A DNA stretch of 64,000 nt from Microbacterium sp. LKL04 (GTDB lineage Bacteria > Actinomycetota > Actinomycetes > Actinomycetales > Microbacteriaceae). Positions within the stretch are counted from its first letter, which is position 1. Every line of letters begins with the position of its first letter. The stretch covers positions 2,232,001-2,296,000 of the forward strand of contig NZ_LT627736.1 in NCBI RefSeq assembly GCF_900102005.1, in the 5' to 3' direction. Shown here piece by piece: positions 28,298 through 37,916 of this stretch. The notes under the pieces are model-generated. The model was given only the letters and a program-made list of their open reading frames with translations, made no database searches and was not told the DNA's origin. A program made the position numbers and the translations under genes.

Positions 28298-28950
28298 GCA
28301 CGCTCGTGCGCACCCCCGCCTTCAAGCCGGGGTCCCTCCCCCGCGCCAACCTGCTGCCGCTGTCCGAGACGCGTCGCCGTGACGTCCGGCGCATCGGGCG
28401 GTCGTGGGTCACCATCGGACTCGGCTCGCTCGTGGTCGCACTCCTGCTCATCGGCGGCGCGTTCGCACTGAACGTGCAAGCGGCCCTCCGGCTCGCCGCC
28501 GCGAACGCCGACACCGACCGCGTCATCGCCGACATCGCCGAGCTCGCGCCGGTGAGCCAGGCGGTGGCGCAGCGGACCGAACTGTCGGGGCTCGTCACGC
28601 AGGCCATGGCCGGCGACATCTCCTGGCGGAAGGCCGTGGGAACGATCGCCGACGCGCTGCCCTCCGGCGTCACGGTCACCGGCTACGCGCTGGCCGCGGG
28701 CCAGGTGCCCGGTGACACCGCACCGGACGAGACCGTCGGCGCGGCCGGCTCGGTCACCGTCGTCAGCGACGAGCCCATCAGCCTGGTCGAGGCGACGCGG
28801 GCGCTCCGCGGCGTCGACGCGATCCTCGAGGTGGGCGTGCAGACGCTCGCCGAGGAGGAGGGCCTCTACACCTACACCGTCGAGGTGCAGCTCGACCAGA
28901 CCATCTACTCGGGCGATTTCGCACCCGAGCAGGCGACCGAGACGGAGTGA
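28294..28950 (+). CDS. pilN: Type IV pilus assembly protein PilN
   Basis: 218 aa. The N-terminal cytoplasmic tail contains RANLLPLSETRRRD (the PilN motif INLLP is seen here as ANLLP), then one transmembrane helix (about 40-63), a coiled coil and a C-terminal ferredoxin-like domain. It connects PilM to PilO. It begins in an ATGA overlap with pilM. Confidence 0.9.
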   Translation: MSTLVRTPAFKPGSLPRANLLPLSETRRRDVRRIGRSWVTIGLGSLVVALLLIGGAFALNVQAALRLAAANADTDRVIADIAELAPVSQAVAQRTELSGLVTQAMAGDISWRKAVGTIADALPSGVTVTGYALAAGQVPGDTAPDETVGAAGSVTVVSDEPISLVEATRALRGVDAILEVGVQTLAEEEGLYTYTVEVQLDQTIYSGDFAPEQATETE

Positions 28951-28952
28951 CG

Positions 28953-29633
28953 ATGACGAAGCAGCTGGTCAACCTCATCGGGGCCGTCGCGTCCCTCGGC
29001 ATCCTGCTCGCCGGTGCCCTCCTGTTCGCACTGCCGCAGTTCACGGGCGCGCAGCGGATCACCGCGGACGCCGCGTCCGTCGAGCAGTCCAACGCGACCC
29101 AGCAGGCCGTGCTCGACGGCCTCGCCGCTCAGGCCGCCGATATGACCGAGCTCGACGCGGAGGTCGCGGAACTGCGCCGGGTGGTCCCGGCATCCGTCCG
29201 CGCCGACGACGTCGTCCAGCTCGCCGCCGACGCGGCCTCGGAGCACGACGGCCGCGTCGTGGCCGTCACGGTCGGCGAGACGACGGCCTTCGCGGCCCGC
29301 ACCGTCGATGCGGCCGCGGGTGCCGCCGACGGCACCACCCCGGCCGCCACCGAGACGACGGCCGAGACGACGACGGAGACGTCGGGATCGGACGAGGGAG
29401 CGGATGCCGCGGCTCCCGCCGACCCCGCTGCCGCCCCGGCCGGCGAGGGGCCGCAGCAGGTGAGCATCACCGTCAGCATCACGGCACCCGACAGCACGAA
29501 GGCGACCGCCGTGATCGACGAACTGCGCAAGGGACCGCGCGCGGTCGCCGTCACGAACGCGGGAATCACGACCGACGACGACGGCACCGTCACCGCCGAG
29601 GTGACGCTGCTCGCCTTCTACGTCGCCGGCTGA
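28953..29633 (+). CDS. pilO: Type IV pilus assembly protein PilO
   Basis: 226 aa. Single N-terminal transmembrane helix (LVNLIGAVASLGILLAGALL), coiled coil (about 40-80), Ala/Thr/Glu-rich linker (about 110-160, e.g. TETTAETTTETSG) and a C-terminal ferredoxin-like domain. It dimerises with PilN around the pilus motor. The ATG at 28953 has GGAG at 5-nt spacing; a GTG at 28947 overlapping the pilN stop is the alternative. Last gene of the plus-strand pilus operon. Confidence 0.88.
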   Translation: MTKQLVNLIGAVASLGILLAGALLFALPQFTGAQRITADAASVEQSNATQQAVLDGLAAQAADMTELDAEVAELRRVVPASVRADDVVQLAADAASEHDGRVVAVTVGETTAFAARTVDAAAGAADGTTPAATETTAETTTETSGSDEGADAAAPADPAAAPAGEGPQQVSITVSITAPDSTKATAVIDELRKGPRAVAVTNAGITTDDDGTVTAEVTLLAFYVAG

Positions 29634-29645
29634 CCACCCACGGCA

Positions 29646-29690
29646 CACGCGAAAAGCCCCGGACCTCCAGGGTCCGGGGCTTTTCGCGTG
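29646..29690. terminator. Perfect bidirectional terminator between pilO and pilC
   Basis: A 20-bp perfect stem (29646-29665 against 29671-29690) with a 5-nt loop. The AAAA/TTTT tracts inside the stem would give U-rich ends in both directions. It separates the convergent pilO and pilC. Confidence 0.9.
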
Positions 29691-29694
29691 GGTC

Positions 29695-30924
29695 TCAGCT
29701 GCCGAGCTGCTCGTACATCGTGAACATCGGCATGTAGAGGGCGACCACCATGCCGCCGATGAGGACACCCAGCAGGGTGATCATGATCGGCTCGATCATG
29801 CTGGTCAGCTGCTCGGACGCAGCCTTGACCTCGGTCTCGTAGAAGTCCGCGATCGACTCGAGCATGTCGGGCAGCGTGCCCGACTCCTCACCGACCGACA
29901 CCATCTGCGACACCATGGCCGGGAACACCTCGGCCTTCGCGAGGGGCGTCGAGAACGACCTGCCGTGGCGCACCGACTCGCGCACCTCGCCGAGGGCGTC
30001 CTCGATGGCCTTGTTGTCGGATGCCTTGCCGACGAGCTCGAGCGCCTGGAGGAGGGGCACGCCCGCCTTGAGCATCATCGAGAGGTTGCGGGCGAAGCGG
30101 GCCACGGCGATCTTCGTGATGAACGCGCCGAAGATCGGCATCTTGAGCCGGAACGGGTCGACGGCGCCGCGGAAGCGGTCGGCGTCCTTCACGCGCTGGT
30201 ACCAGACCACCCCGCCCACGACCGCGACGACGAGCAGCGGCCCGATCCAGATCATGTTGCGCGACAGGGTCACGAGGATCTGCGTCGGGATGGGCAGCTC
30301 CCCGCCCATGCTGGCGAACATCTTCTCGAAGATCGGCACGACGAAGGTGATCATCGCGAGCACGCCGAGGATGGCGATGACGAGCACGACGATCGGGTAC
30401 GTCATCGCCGACTTGATCTTCTGCTGCAGGTCGACGTCGGAGCGGTACGACTTCGCGACGGCGACGAGGGACTCGCCGAGGAAACCGCCGGTCTCACCGA
30501 CGTTCACGAGGCTCACCATGAGCGGCGGGAACGCCTTGGGCTGCGCCGCCATGGCGGCCGAGAACGACTTGCCGGCGGCGATGTCGGTCTGCACCGCGAC
30601 GAGGGCGGACGCCAGCTTCTTGCTCTCGGTCTGCTCGGAGATGACGGCGAGCGCGCGCATGAGCGGCAGGCCGGCATTGATCAGCCCGGAGAGCTGCTTC
30701 GCGAAGATGGCGAGGTCCTCGACCTTGACGCCCTTCTCGAACCCGGGGATCGAGATCTCCTGGTGCAGGCCGGTCGTCGACATCGGCGCGACCTGCAGCG
30801 GCGCGAGGCCCTGCGCGCGCAGCTTGGAGACGACGGCGCTCTCGCTGGCCGCCTCGACGGTGCCTTTGACGACGGGGCCGCCGGTCGTGCCGACGGCTCG
30901 GTAGGTGTACTCCTGAAGAGGCAT
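29695..30924 (-). CDS. pilC: Type IV pilus platform protein PilC (GspF family)
   Basis: 409 aa. Two GspF domains (about 65-190 and 270-395) with three transmembrane helices; conserved FAKQLSGLINAGLPLM and FARNLSMMLKAGVPLL, each opening a repeat. PilC anchors the ATPases PilB and PilT and turns their motion into pilin extraction. The ATG at 30924 sits 1 nt after the pilT stop. Last gene of pilB-pilT-pilC. Confidence 0.94.
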   Translation of the reverse strand: MPLQEYTYRAVGTTGGPVVKGTVEAASESAVVSKLRAQGLAPLQVAPMSTTGLHQEISIPGFEKGVKVEDLAIFAKQLSGLINAGLPLMRALAVISEQTESKKLASALVAVQTDIAAGKSFSAAMAAQPKAFPPLMVSLVNVGETGGFLGESLVAVAKSYRSDVDLQQKIKSAMTYPIVVLVIAILGVLAMITFVVPIFEKMFASMGGELPIPTQILVTLSRNMIWIGPLLVVAVVGGVVWYQRVKDADRFRGAVDPFRLKMPIFGAFITKIAVARFARNLSMMLKAGVPLLQALELVGKASDNKAIEDALGEVRESVRHGRSFSTPLAKAEVFPAMVSQMVSVGEESGTLPDMLESIADFYETEVKAASEQLTSMIEPIMITLLGVLIGGMVVALYMPMFTMYEQLGS

Positions 30925-30925
30925 A

Positions 30926-32095
30926 TCAGCGCGTCCACGCATCCATCGGGTCGGCCCACGCGTCGGCGTGCACGCCGGCCGGCTGCACACGCACGCCGTC
31001 GAGGGCCTTCGGGTCGGTCAGGTAGTGCTTGGCGAGGGCGAGGTTCAGTTCACCGCGCTCGACCAGCAGCCGCAGCGACTGGTCGAGCGTGTGCATGCCG
31101 TGCCCTGCCCCGGCCTGCATCGCGTTGTAGAGCTGCGCGATCTGGTTCTCGCGGATGAGGTTCGCGACGGCGGGCGTCGAGACGAGCACCTCGGTCGCGA
31201 TCACCCGGCCGCCCCCGTGAGCGCGCGGCAGCAGGGTCTGGCTGACGACGCCCTGCAGCGCGTCGCCGAGCTGCGTACGGACCTGGTTCTGCTGGTGCGC
31301 GGGGAAGGCGTCGACGATGCGGTTGATGCTCTTGGCCGCGCCCTGCGTGTGCAGGGTGGAGAGGACGAGGTGGCCGGTCTCGGCGGCGGTGAGCGCGGTC
31401 GAGATCGATTCGGGGTCGCGGAGCTCGCCGATGAGGATGACGTCGGGATCCTGACGCAGGACGCGGCGCAGCGCCTCGGCGAACGAGCTCGTGTCGGCGC
31501 CGACCTCGCGCTGGTGGATGAGCGACTGGCGCGACGTGTGGACGAACTCGATCGGGTCCTCGACCGTGACGACGTGGTCCTGCTTGGTCCGGTTGATGAG
31601 GTCGATCATCGCGGTGAGCGTCGTCGACTTGCCGGAGCCCGTCGGGCCGGTGACGAGCACGAGACCGCGCGGGCGCAGGGCGAGCTCGCCTGCCACCTCG
31701 GGCGCTCCGAGCTCGGCGAGTGTGAAGGCACGGCTCGCGATGAGTCGGAAGGCCGCGGCGACCTGGCCGAGCTGGCGGAACACGTTGACGCGGAACCGGC
31801 CGACGCCGGCGACCGTGTACGAGAGGTCGACGTCACCGGTCGCGTGGAAGGACTCCCGGTGCGATGGGGTCATGATCGACACGAGCGCGTCGAGCAGCGT
31901 CGGTCCCGGGATCGGCGCCTCGAAGCCCGTGACCGGGATGAGGTGTCCGTCGTGACGGTGGAGGGTCACGGCATCCGCCGAGAAGTGGATGTCGGAGGAC
32001 CCCATTCCCGCCGCGGTACCGAGGATGCCGTCGAGCAGAGCGGTCGCGCCGGCGTCGGACGACACCGCCCGGGCTCGCAGTTCAGACCGTGACAC
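30926..32095 (-). CDS. pilT: Pilus retraction ATPase PilT
   Basis: 389 aa. Walker A is GPTGSGKSTT; the Asp box VEDPIEF, Walker B LIGELRDPE and His box STLHTQGAAKSINR follow, all typical of PilT/VirB11-like ATPases. The usual AIRNLIRE helix appears as VANLIRENQ. It starts with GTG at 32095, overlapping pilB by 14 bp. Its presence predicts that the pilus can retract, giving twitching or DNA uptake. Confidence 0.93.
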   Translation of the reverse strand: MSRSELRARAVSSDAGATALLDGILGTAAGMGSSDIHFSADAVTLHRHDGHLIPVTGFEAPIPGPTLLDALVSIMTPSHRESFHATGDVDLSYTVAGVGRFRVNVFRQLGQVAAAFRLIASRAFTLAELGAPEVAGELALRPRGLVLVTGPTGSGKSTTLTAMIDLINRTKQDHVVTVEDPIEFVHTSRQSLIHQREVGADTSSFAEALRRVLRQDPDVILIGELRDPESISTALTAAETGHLVLSTLHTQGAAKSINRIVDAFPAHQQNQVRTQLGDALQGVVSQTLLPRAHGGGRVIATEVLVSTPAVANLIRENQIAQLYNAMQAGAGHGMHTLDQSLRLLVERGELNLALAKHYLTDPKALDGVRVQPAGVHADAWADPMDAWTR

Positions 32096-33743
32096 GCAGG
32101 ACCTCCTCGATCGTCGTCGCCCCCAGCACGACCTTCGACCAGCCGTCCTCGCGGAGGCTCGTCATCCCGTCGCGGAGCGCCGCCGCGCGGACGTCGCTGC
32201 CGGTCGCGTGCGAGACCACGAGCTGTTCGATCTCGTCGGACATCGCCATGACCTCGTGCAGGCCGACGCGGCCGCGGTAGCCCGTGCCGGAGCATTCGGG
32301 ACATCCGCCCTTGCGGAACAGCTCGGGCGGATCGCTCGGATCGAACGGGAAGCCGAGGCGCTCGAGGACGGCGGGATCCTCGCGGTACGGCTGGCGGCAC
32401 GCCGTGCACAGGCGCCGAGCGAGGCGCTGGGCGACGACCGCCGACAGTGCTGTCGCCACGAGGAAGGGCTCGGCGCCGATCTCGGTGAGACGCGCGACGG
32501 CGCCGGGGGCGTCGTTGGTGTGCAGCGTCGAGAGCACGAGGTGACCGGTGAGGGCCGCCTCGATCGAGATGATCGCCGTCTCGGTGTCACGGATCTCGCC
32601 GACGAGGACGATGTCGGGGTCGGAGCGGAGGATGCTGCGCAGCGCCGATTGGAAGGTGAGGCCCGCCTTCGCGTTGACCTGCACCTGATTGATCCCGGGG
32701 ATCCGATACTCGACCGGGTCCTCGACGGTGATGACGTTGACGGCGGGGTTCGCGACCTCGCGGAGCGCCGTGTAGAGCGTCGTCGACTTGCCGGAGCCGG
32801 TGGGGCCGGTCACGAGCACCAGTCCGTGCGGGCGGGTGATCGCCGAGCGGAACCGCCCCAGGTTCCCCCGCCCCATCTGCAGGTCGCGCAAGGACAGGCT
32901 CACGCCGGTGTTGTCGAGGATGCGCATGACGATCTTCTCGCCCCACACGGTGGGCAGCGTCGCCACGCGCAGGTCGATCTTGCGACCGACGTGGGTCACC
33001 GAGAGCCGGCCGTCCTGGGGCTTGCGGCGCTCGGCGATGTCGATCGAGGCCATGATCTTCAGGCGCGAGACGACACCGTCCTGGATCGCGCGGTCGGCGC
33101 GCTGCATCTCGTGCAGCACCCCGTCGATGCGGTAGCGGACGGCGAGGTGGGTCTCGCCGGGTTCGACGTGGATGTCGCTCGCGCGGTCGTCGATCGCCTG
33201 CGTGATGAGGAGGTTGACGAAGCGGACGATGGGCGCGTCGCTGTCGGACTGGTCGAGCTCCTCGACCGAGACCTCCGCCGCGGCGGACTCCTCGAGGGCG
33301 GCCGACAGGTCGGAGATCTCGTCGTCCGAGCGGACGTAGCGCTGAAAAGCGCTCTCGAGCGCATCCAGGGCGACGACGACAGGCGAGATGTGCAGGTCGG
33401 TGATCGTCGCGACATCGTCGAGGGCGATGATGTCGGACGGGTCCGCCATCGCGAGGACGAGCCGGTCACCGGTGCGCTCGACCGGCAGCACGCGGTGCTT
33501 GCGGCACATGCCGCCGGGCAGCAGCGCGACGACCGCTGCGTCGAGCTGGCGTCCCGAGAGGTCCATGTAGCGGTGCCCGGTGTGGAGGGCCACCGCCTCG
33601 GCCAGCTGGTTCGGCGAGACGACGCCCCGCGCCAGCAGCTGCTGCATCAGCTCGTCCGTCTCGCCGTATTCGTCGACGAGCGTCGCGACCTCGCCGGCGA
33701 GCACGGCCCCGGTCAACACCAGTGTCTGTGCGATCCCCCGCAT
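32082..33743 (-). CDS. pilB: Pilus extension ATPase PilB (GspE family)
   Basis: 553 aa. The N-terminal MshEN-like domain (about 20-150) is followed by the ATPase core: Walker A GPTGSGKST, Asp box VEDPVEYRI, Walker B LVGEIRDTET, and the tetracysteine zinc site CTACRQ...CPECSGTG. The ATG at 33743 follows a GGGGGTG-type RBS; the longer frame to 33848 would run into the regulatory region. First gene of the minus-strand operon, divergent from the response-regulator gene. A TACTCT on the minus strand (33824-33819) could be its -10. Confidence 0.94.
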   Translation of the reverse strand: MRGIAQTLVLTGAVLAGEVATLVDEYGETDELMQQLLARGVVSPNQLAEAVALHTGHRYMDLSGRQLDAAVVALLPGGMCRKHRVLPVERTGDRLVLAMADPSDIIALDDVATITDLHISPVVVALDALESAFQRYVRSDDEISDLSAALEESAAAEVSVEELDQSDSDAPIVRFVNLLITQAIDDRASDIHVEPGETHLAVRYRIDGVLHEMQRADRAIQDGVVSRLKIMASIDIAERRKPQDGRLSVTHVGRKIDLRVATLPTVWGEKIVMRILDNTGVSLSLRDLQMGRGNLGRFRSAITRPHGLVLVTGPTGSGKSTTLYTALREVANPAVNVITVEDPVEYRIPGINQVQVNAKAGLTFQSALRSILRSDPDIVLVGEIRDTETAIISIEAALTGHLVLSTLHTNDAPGAVARLTEIGAEPFLVATALSAVVAQRLARRLCTACRQPYREDPAVLERLGFPFDPSDPPELFRKGGCPECSGTGYRGRVGLHEVMAMSDEIEQLVVSHATGSDVRAAALRDGMTSLREDGWSKVVLGATTIEEVLRVTV

Positions 33744-33862
33744 CCTGCACCCCCTGTATCGGCGGCCGGACTCAGGTCGGGGCGCGCACGTGCCCACCCA
33801 GTCCGAGCGCGCCTCGCCAGAGTAGACAGCAGGGCTGCAGCGACACACGGCGCCGACCGCAA

Positions 33863-33899
33863 CTGAGGCAAAGCTGAGGTAGTGCTGGGGCGCGCTGAG
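33863..33899. promoter_or_regulatory. CTGAG direct-repeat array between pilB and the regulator gene
   Basis: CTGAG at 33863 and 33874, CTGGG at 33885 and CTGAG at 33895; the first three keep an 11-bp period. The first 16 bp (CTGAGGCAAAGCTGAG) match the array at 22875 (CTGAGGAAAGGCTGAG) at 14 positions. It lies upstream of both divergent genes. Confidence 0.6.
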
Positions 33900-33925
33900 T
33901 TGCGCCGGAAGATTAATGCATTTTA

Positions 33926-34741
33926 ATGAAAGCGGGGGAAGCGACAGTCGTGGACCCCATCGGACTACACATGACTCTTCTCGAACACCCCGCTCCCGCG
34001 CGAACCCTGGGACCGGTCACACGCGTGGCCGTCCTCGTCGAGGACGCCGGCACGGCTCGCGACCGCCTCTCCACCACGCTGCAGCAGCACGGCTTCCAGG
34101 TGCATTCGTTCTCCGACGGCTTCGCGGCGGTCGAGGCCGTCGACCGCCTGCAGCCCGACCTCGTCACCGTCGACACCACCCTTGCGGGGATCGACGGGTT
34201 CGAAGTGGTGCGCCGCATCCGCTCGTTCCACGCCGGATCGGTCGTCATCCTCTCGGACATGACCGAGGAGACGGCCGCCGTCGAGGCCTTCCGCAGTGGC
34301 GCGGACGACTACATCCTGCGCCCGTGGCGCCCCTTCGAGCTGCGCGCCCGGCTCGATGCGATCCTGCGTCGTACGCTCGGCGCCGCCGACGCCCTGCCGC
34401 CGACCGAGTCGGACTGGCTCGTCGTCGACGGACTGCGGCTGCACCCGGCATCCCGTCGGGCGGAGCTCGCCAACCGCCGCATCGACCTCACTCGGTCGGA
34501 GTTCGATCTGCTGCTGGCCCTCGTCAGGAACCCCGACGTCGTCCTCGAGAAGTCCTGGATCGTGCTGCTGCTGCGTCGCCAGAACGGTGGCAACGGCGAT
34601 CACGTGAACGCGCACGACCTGCACGCCATCGAGGTGCACGTCATGAATCTGCGGCGCAAGCTCGGCGGCACGGCCCGGCGATGCCGCTGGATCGAGACGG
34701 TCCGCGGGATCGGCTACCGCTTCGCGCCGGCGAAGCTCTGA
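33926..34741 (+). CDS. Orphan OmpR-family response regulator with atypical receiver
   Basis: 271 aa. Receiver at about 35-150 with phospho-acceptor D83 (VTVDTTL), S110 in ILSDMTEE, and R132 (DDYILRPW) where almost all receivers have Lys. The C-terminal winged helix (about 165-268) has the OmpR pattern LTRSEFDLLLALVRN and ETVRGIGYRF. No kinase is adjacent. The start at 33926 has GGAAGA and an AT-rich ATTAAT (33912-33917) upstream; ATG 33971 is an alternative. It is divergent from pilB with a CTGAG array in the promoter, so a pilus regulator is the best guess. Confidence 0.85.
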   Translation: MKAGEATVVDPIGLHMTLLEHPAPARTLGPVTRVAVLVEDAGTARDRLSTTLQQHGFQVHSFSDGFAAVEAVDRLQPDLVTVDTTLAGIDGFEVVRRIRSFHAGSVVILSDMTEETAAVEAFRSGADDYILRPWRPFELRARLDAILRRTLGAADALPPTESDWLVVDGLRLHPASRRAELANRRIDLTRSEFDLLLALVRNPDVVLEKSWIVLLLRRQNGGNGDHVNAHDLHAIEVHVMNLRRKLGGTARRCRWIETVRGIGYRFAPAKL

Positions 34742-34748
34742 CGCGGTC

Positions 34749-36491
34749 TCAGACCGACGCGCCCTTCCGGCGCACGTGCCGACCTTGCCCTGGGATCGCG
34801 GCGATGAGCGCCTGCGTGTAGGGATCGGTCGGCGCCGTCAGGATCTGCGCCGCCGCACCCGCCTCGACGAGGCGTCCGTGGCGCATGACGGCCACCCGGT
34901 CGGCGATCTCGGCGACGACGCCCAGATCGTGCGTGATGAAGAGGTAGCTGAGCGAGCGCTCGGCCTGCAGGGTGATGAGCAGATCGAGGATCTGCGCCTG
35001 CACCGACACATCGAGCGCCGAGACCGCCTCGTCGAGCACGAGGAACTCCGGATCGAGCGCGAGAGCACGCGCGATCGCGACGCGCTGTCGCTGTCCGCCC
35101 GAGAGCTCGTCGGGGTAGCGCGCGAGCACGCCCTGCGGCAGCGCGGTCTGCTCGACGAGCTCCCGCACCTTGCGGAGCCGCCCGGCGCCGTCGATCGAAC
35201 CGAGCGAGTGCAGCGGCTCGGAGATGAGCTGCTCGATCGTGAGCCGCGGGTTCAGCGAGTCGTACGGGCTCTGATAGACGAGCTGGAACTTGCGCCGGAG
35301 CTGCCGCAGCGGTGCCGGCGCGAGCTCGGTGATGTCGGCGCCGTCGAACTCGATCGAGCCCGAGCTCGGCTCCTCGAGCCGCAGCACGAGGCGCGCGAGC
35401 GTCGACTTGCCGCTGCCGGACTCCCCGACCACGGCGAGCGTCTCGCCGCGGCGGATGTCGAGTGAGATGTCGTCGACGGCGGTGACCTCGCGCGCGCCGT
35501 CGCGACGCGACGAGGCCGGCAGCGGGAAGGTCTTCACGAGGTGCGACAGCCGGACGATGCAGTCGCTGTCGTCGAGGCCGCGCCGGGTCGTCGCCTCGGC
35601 GCGGCGCACGTGCGAGGAGATGTCGGGGGATGCCGCGATCAGCTGGCGCGTGTATTCGGCGGTCGGCGACGAGATCACCTGTGCGGCGGGCCCGGCATCC
35701 ACCACCGCGCCGTCCTTCATCACGATGATGCGGTCGGCCCGGTCGGCGGCGACGCCGAGGTCGTGCGTGATGAGCAGGACCGAGGTGCCGAACTCGTCGG
35801 CGAGGTGGTCGAGGTGATCGAGCACCTGCTTCTGCACCGTGACGTCGAGGGCGCTCGTCGGCTCGTCGGCGATGATCAGCTCGGGACGTGCGGCGAGCGC
35901 GGTCGCGATGAGGGCGCGTTGCCGCATCCCGCCGGAGAACTGGTACGGGTATTGCTTGGCGCGCTCGGCCGGGTGGGTGATCCCGGCCATCTCGAGCAGC
36001 TCGACCGCCCGGGCGTTCGCCTCAGCGCGGGTCGCCAGCTTGTGGATGCGGAGCGGCTCGGCGACCTGCGGCCCGACGCGGCGCACCGGGTTGAGCGAGA
36101 GCGACGGGTCCTGCGGCACGAGGCCGATGCGCTTGCCCCGGACCTTCCGCCACTGCGCCTCGGGCTTCGCCGTCAGGTCGTCGCCGCCGAGACTCACGCT
36201 CCCCGACGTCACGCGCGCGTTGGGCGGGAGGAGGTTGATGATGGCGTGCGCGATGGTGCTCTTGCCCGACCCGGACTCGCCGACGACGGCGACGACCTCG
36301 CCCGCGCCGATCGTCAGGTCGATGTGGTGGACGGCTTCGACCTCGCGGTCGCCCATGCGGTACGCCACGGTGAGGTCGCGGACCTCGAGGAGGACGGCCC
36401 GCTCGGTGCGGGAGGGGACGGATGCCTCGGCGCGCGGCGCGGCGGTGGTGGTCGACACGGGGGACTCCTCTGCGGACGACGGCGTGCTCAT
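34749..36491 (-). CDS. Fused dual-ATPase of peptide/opine-type ABC importer (DppD-DppF)
   Basis: 580 aa with two complete ABC domains. Domain 1 has Walker [10 protein letters not shown] (71-79) and signature [10 protein letters not shown]; domain 2 has a second GESGSGKST (from about residue 355) and [10 protein letters not shown]. Each is followed by the oligopeptide C-terminal element ([24 protein letters not shown]). It supplies energy to the permeases encoded at 42905-44843. It starts in an ATGA overlap with glucarate dehydratase, so transport and catabolism are co-expressed. Confidence 0.92.
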   Translation of the reverse strand: MSTPSSAEESPVSTTTAAPRAEASVPSRTERAVLLEVRDLTVAYRMGDREVEAVHHIDLTIGAGEVVAVVGESGSGKSTIAHAIINLLPPNARVTSGSVSLGGDDLTAKPEAQWRKVRGKRIGLVPQDPSLSLNPVRRVGPQVAEPLRIHKLATRAEANARAVELLEMAGITHPAERAKQYPYQFSGGMRQRALIATALAARPELIIADEPTSALDVTVQKQVLDHLDHLADEFGTSVLLITHDLGVAADRADRIIVMKDGAVVDAGPAAQVISSPTAEYTRQLIAASPDISSHVRRAEATTRRGLDDSDCIVRLSHLVKTFPLPASSRRDGAREVTAVDDISLDIRRGETLAVVGESGSGKSTLARLVLRLEEPSSGSIEFDGADITELAPAPLRQLRRKFQLVYQSPYDSLNPRLTIEQLISEPLHSLGSIDGAGRLRKVRELVEQTALPQGVLARYPDELSGGQRQRVAIARALALDPEFLVLDEAVSALDVSVQAQILDLLITLQAERSLSYLFITHDLGVVAEIADRVAVMRHGRLVEAGAAAQILTAPTDPYTQALIAAIPGQGRHVRRKGASV

Positions 36492-37834
36492 GCGGTGCGC
36501 TCCAGCTGGGATCGCTGCAGGGCGGGGCGCTTGGGGTGGAACTCCCAGTCGGGCACGAGGTAGCGCATGGCGTGCGCGTCGTCCCGACCGGCCAGCCCTT
36601 CGCGCAGGTAGAGCTCGTGTGCGGCGGCGACCTGCGCGTCGTCGAGCTCGATCCCGAGCCCGGGCGCCGACGAGACGGCGATCCGGCCGTCCCGGATGAC
36701 CGGCGGCTGCACGGTGAGGCGCTGCCCGTCTTGCCAGATCCAGTGGGTGTCGACGGCGGTCGGCGTCCCCGGGGCCGCGGCGGCGACGTGCGTGAACATC
36801 GCGAGGCTCACGTCGAAGTGGTTGTTGGAGTGCGACCCCCACTGCAGGCCGAAGTCGTCGCAGAGCTGGGCGACACGGACCGAGCCGGCCATCGTCCAGA
36901 AATGCGGGTCGGCGAGCGGGATGTCGACGGCCTGCGTGCGGACCGCGTGGGCCATCTCGCGCCAGTCGGTCGCGATCATGTTCGTCGCCGTGCGCATGCC
37001 CGTCGCCCGTCGGAACTCGGCCATCGTCTCGCGGCCGGAGTAGCGACCCTCGGGCCCCACGGGATCCTCGGCGTAGGCCAGCACGTCGCGCAGGCGTCCA
37101 CCCAGCCGGATGGCCTCGGCGAGCGGCCAGCTGCCGTTCGGGTCGAGTGTGACCCGCGCGCCGGGGAACGCCTCGGCGAGCGCCGTGACGACGTCGGCCT
37201 CGGTCTCGGGCAGCAGGACGCCGCCCTTCAGCTTGAAGTCCCGGAATCCGTAGCGCTCCTGCGCAGCGCGGGCGAGCCCGACGACGGCGTCCGCGTCGAG
37301 TGCCGTTCGGCGCCGCACGTGCTCCCACGACCCGGCGGCGCCCTCCGACTGCAGATACGGCAGGTCAGTGGAAGCGGCGTCGCCGATGAAGAAGAGGTAG
37401 CCGAGCACGTCGACCTCGTCGCGCTGACGTCCGTCACCCAGGAGGGCGCTCACCGGCAGGCCGAGCTGCTTGCCGTGCAGGTCGAGCAGCGCACTCTCCC
37501 AGGCGGTCACGGCGTGCACGGCGATGCGCTGATCGAAGGTCTGGTCGCCCCGCCCCGCGGCGTCGAGGTGGGCGAGGGATGCCGCGAGCGACCGCAGCGT
37601 CTCGCGGTACGCCGCGACGGGCGTGCCGATGAGCAGCGCACCCGAGGCTTCGAGTGCGGCGCGGATGGGCTCGCCGCCGGGCACCTCGCCGATGCCGACG
37701 CGACCGTCGACGTCCGTCAGGCGCACGAGGTTGCGCGTGAAGCAGGGGGCGTGTGCACCGCTGAGGTTCAGCAGCATGCTGTCGTGACCCGCCACGGGGA
37801 TCACGTCGTAGGAGACCACAACGGGGGTGCTCAT
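36488..37834 (-). CDS. gudD: Glucarate dehydratase
   Basis: 448 aa, enolase superfamily. Motifs match glucarate dehydratase closely: FKLKGGV (KxK base), [15 protein letters not shown] and ATNMIATDW (metal ligands D, E, N), LADPHFWTM and the catalytic His in [15 protein letters not shown]. It converts D-glucarate (and L-idarate) to 5-dehydro-4-deoxy-D-glucarate. ATG 37834 after GAGGAT. It lies downstream of a LysR gene and is coupled to the ABC ATPase. Confidence 0.93.
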   Translation of the reverse strand: MSTPVVVSYDVIPVAGHDSMLLNLSGAHAPCFTRNLVRLTDVDGRVGIGEVPGGEPIRAALEASGALLIGTPVAAYRETLRSLAASLAHLDAAGRGDQTFDQRIAVHAVTAWESALLDLHGKQLGLPVSALLGDGRQRDEVDVLGYLFFIGDAASTDLPYLQSEGAAGSWEHVRRRTALDADAVVGLARAAQERYGFRDFKLKGGVLLPETEADVVTALAEAFPGARVTLDPNGSWPLAEAIRLGGRLRDVLAYAEDPVGPEGRYSGRETMAEFRRATGMRTATNMIATDWREMAHAVRTQAVDIPLADPHFWTMAGSVRVAQLCDDFGLQWGSHSNNHFDVSLAMFTHVAAAAPGTPTAVDTHWIWQDGQRLTVQPPVIRDGRIAVSSAPGLGIELDDAQVAAAHELYLREGLAGRDDAHAMRYLVPDWEFHPKRPALQRSQLERTA

Positions 37835-37916
37835 CCGATCCTCGCCTTCGACGTCGGTAGTGGCCCCACCCTACGCACAGCCGACCGGTGCCATCAAAGG
37901 CCGTTAGGGCATCGAC

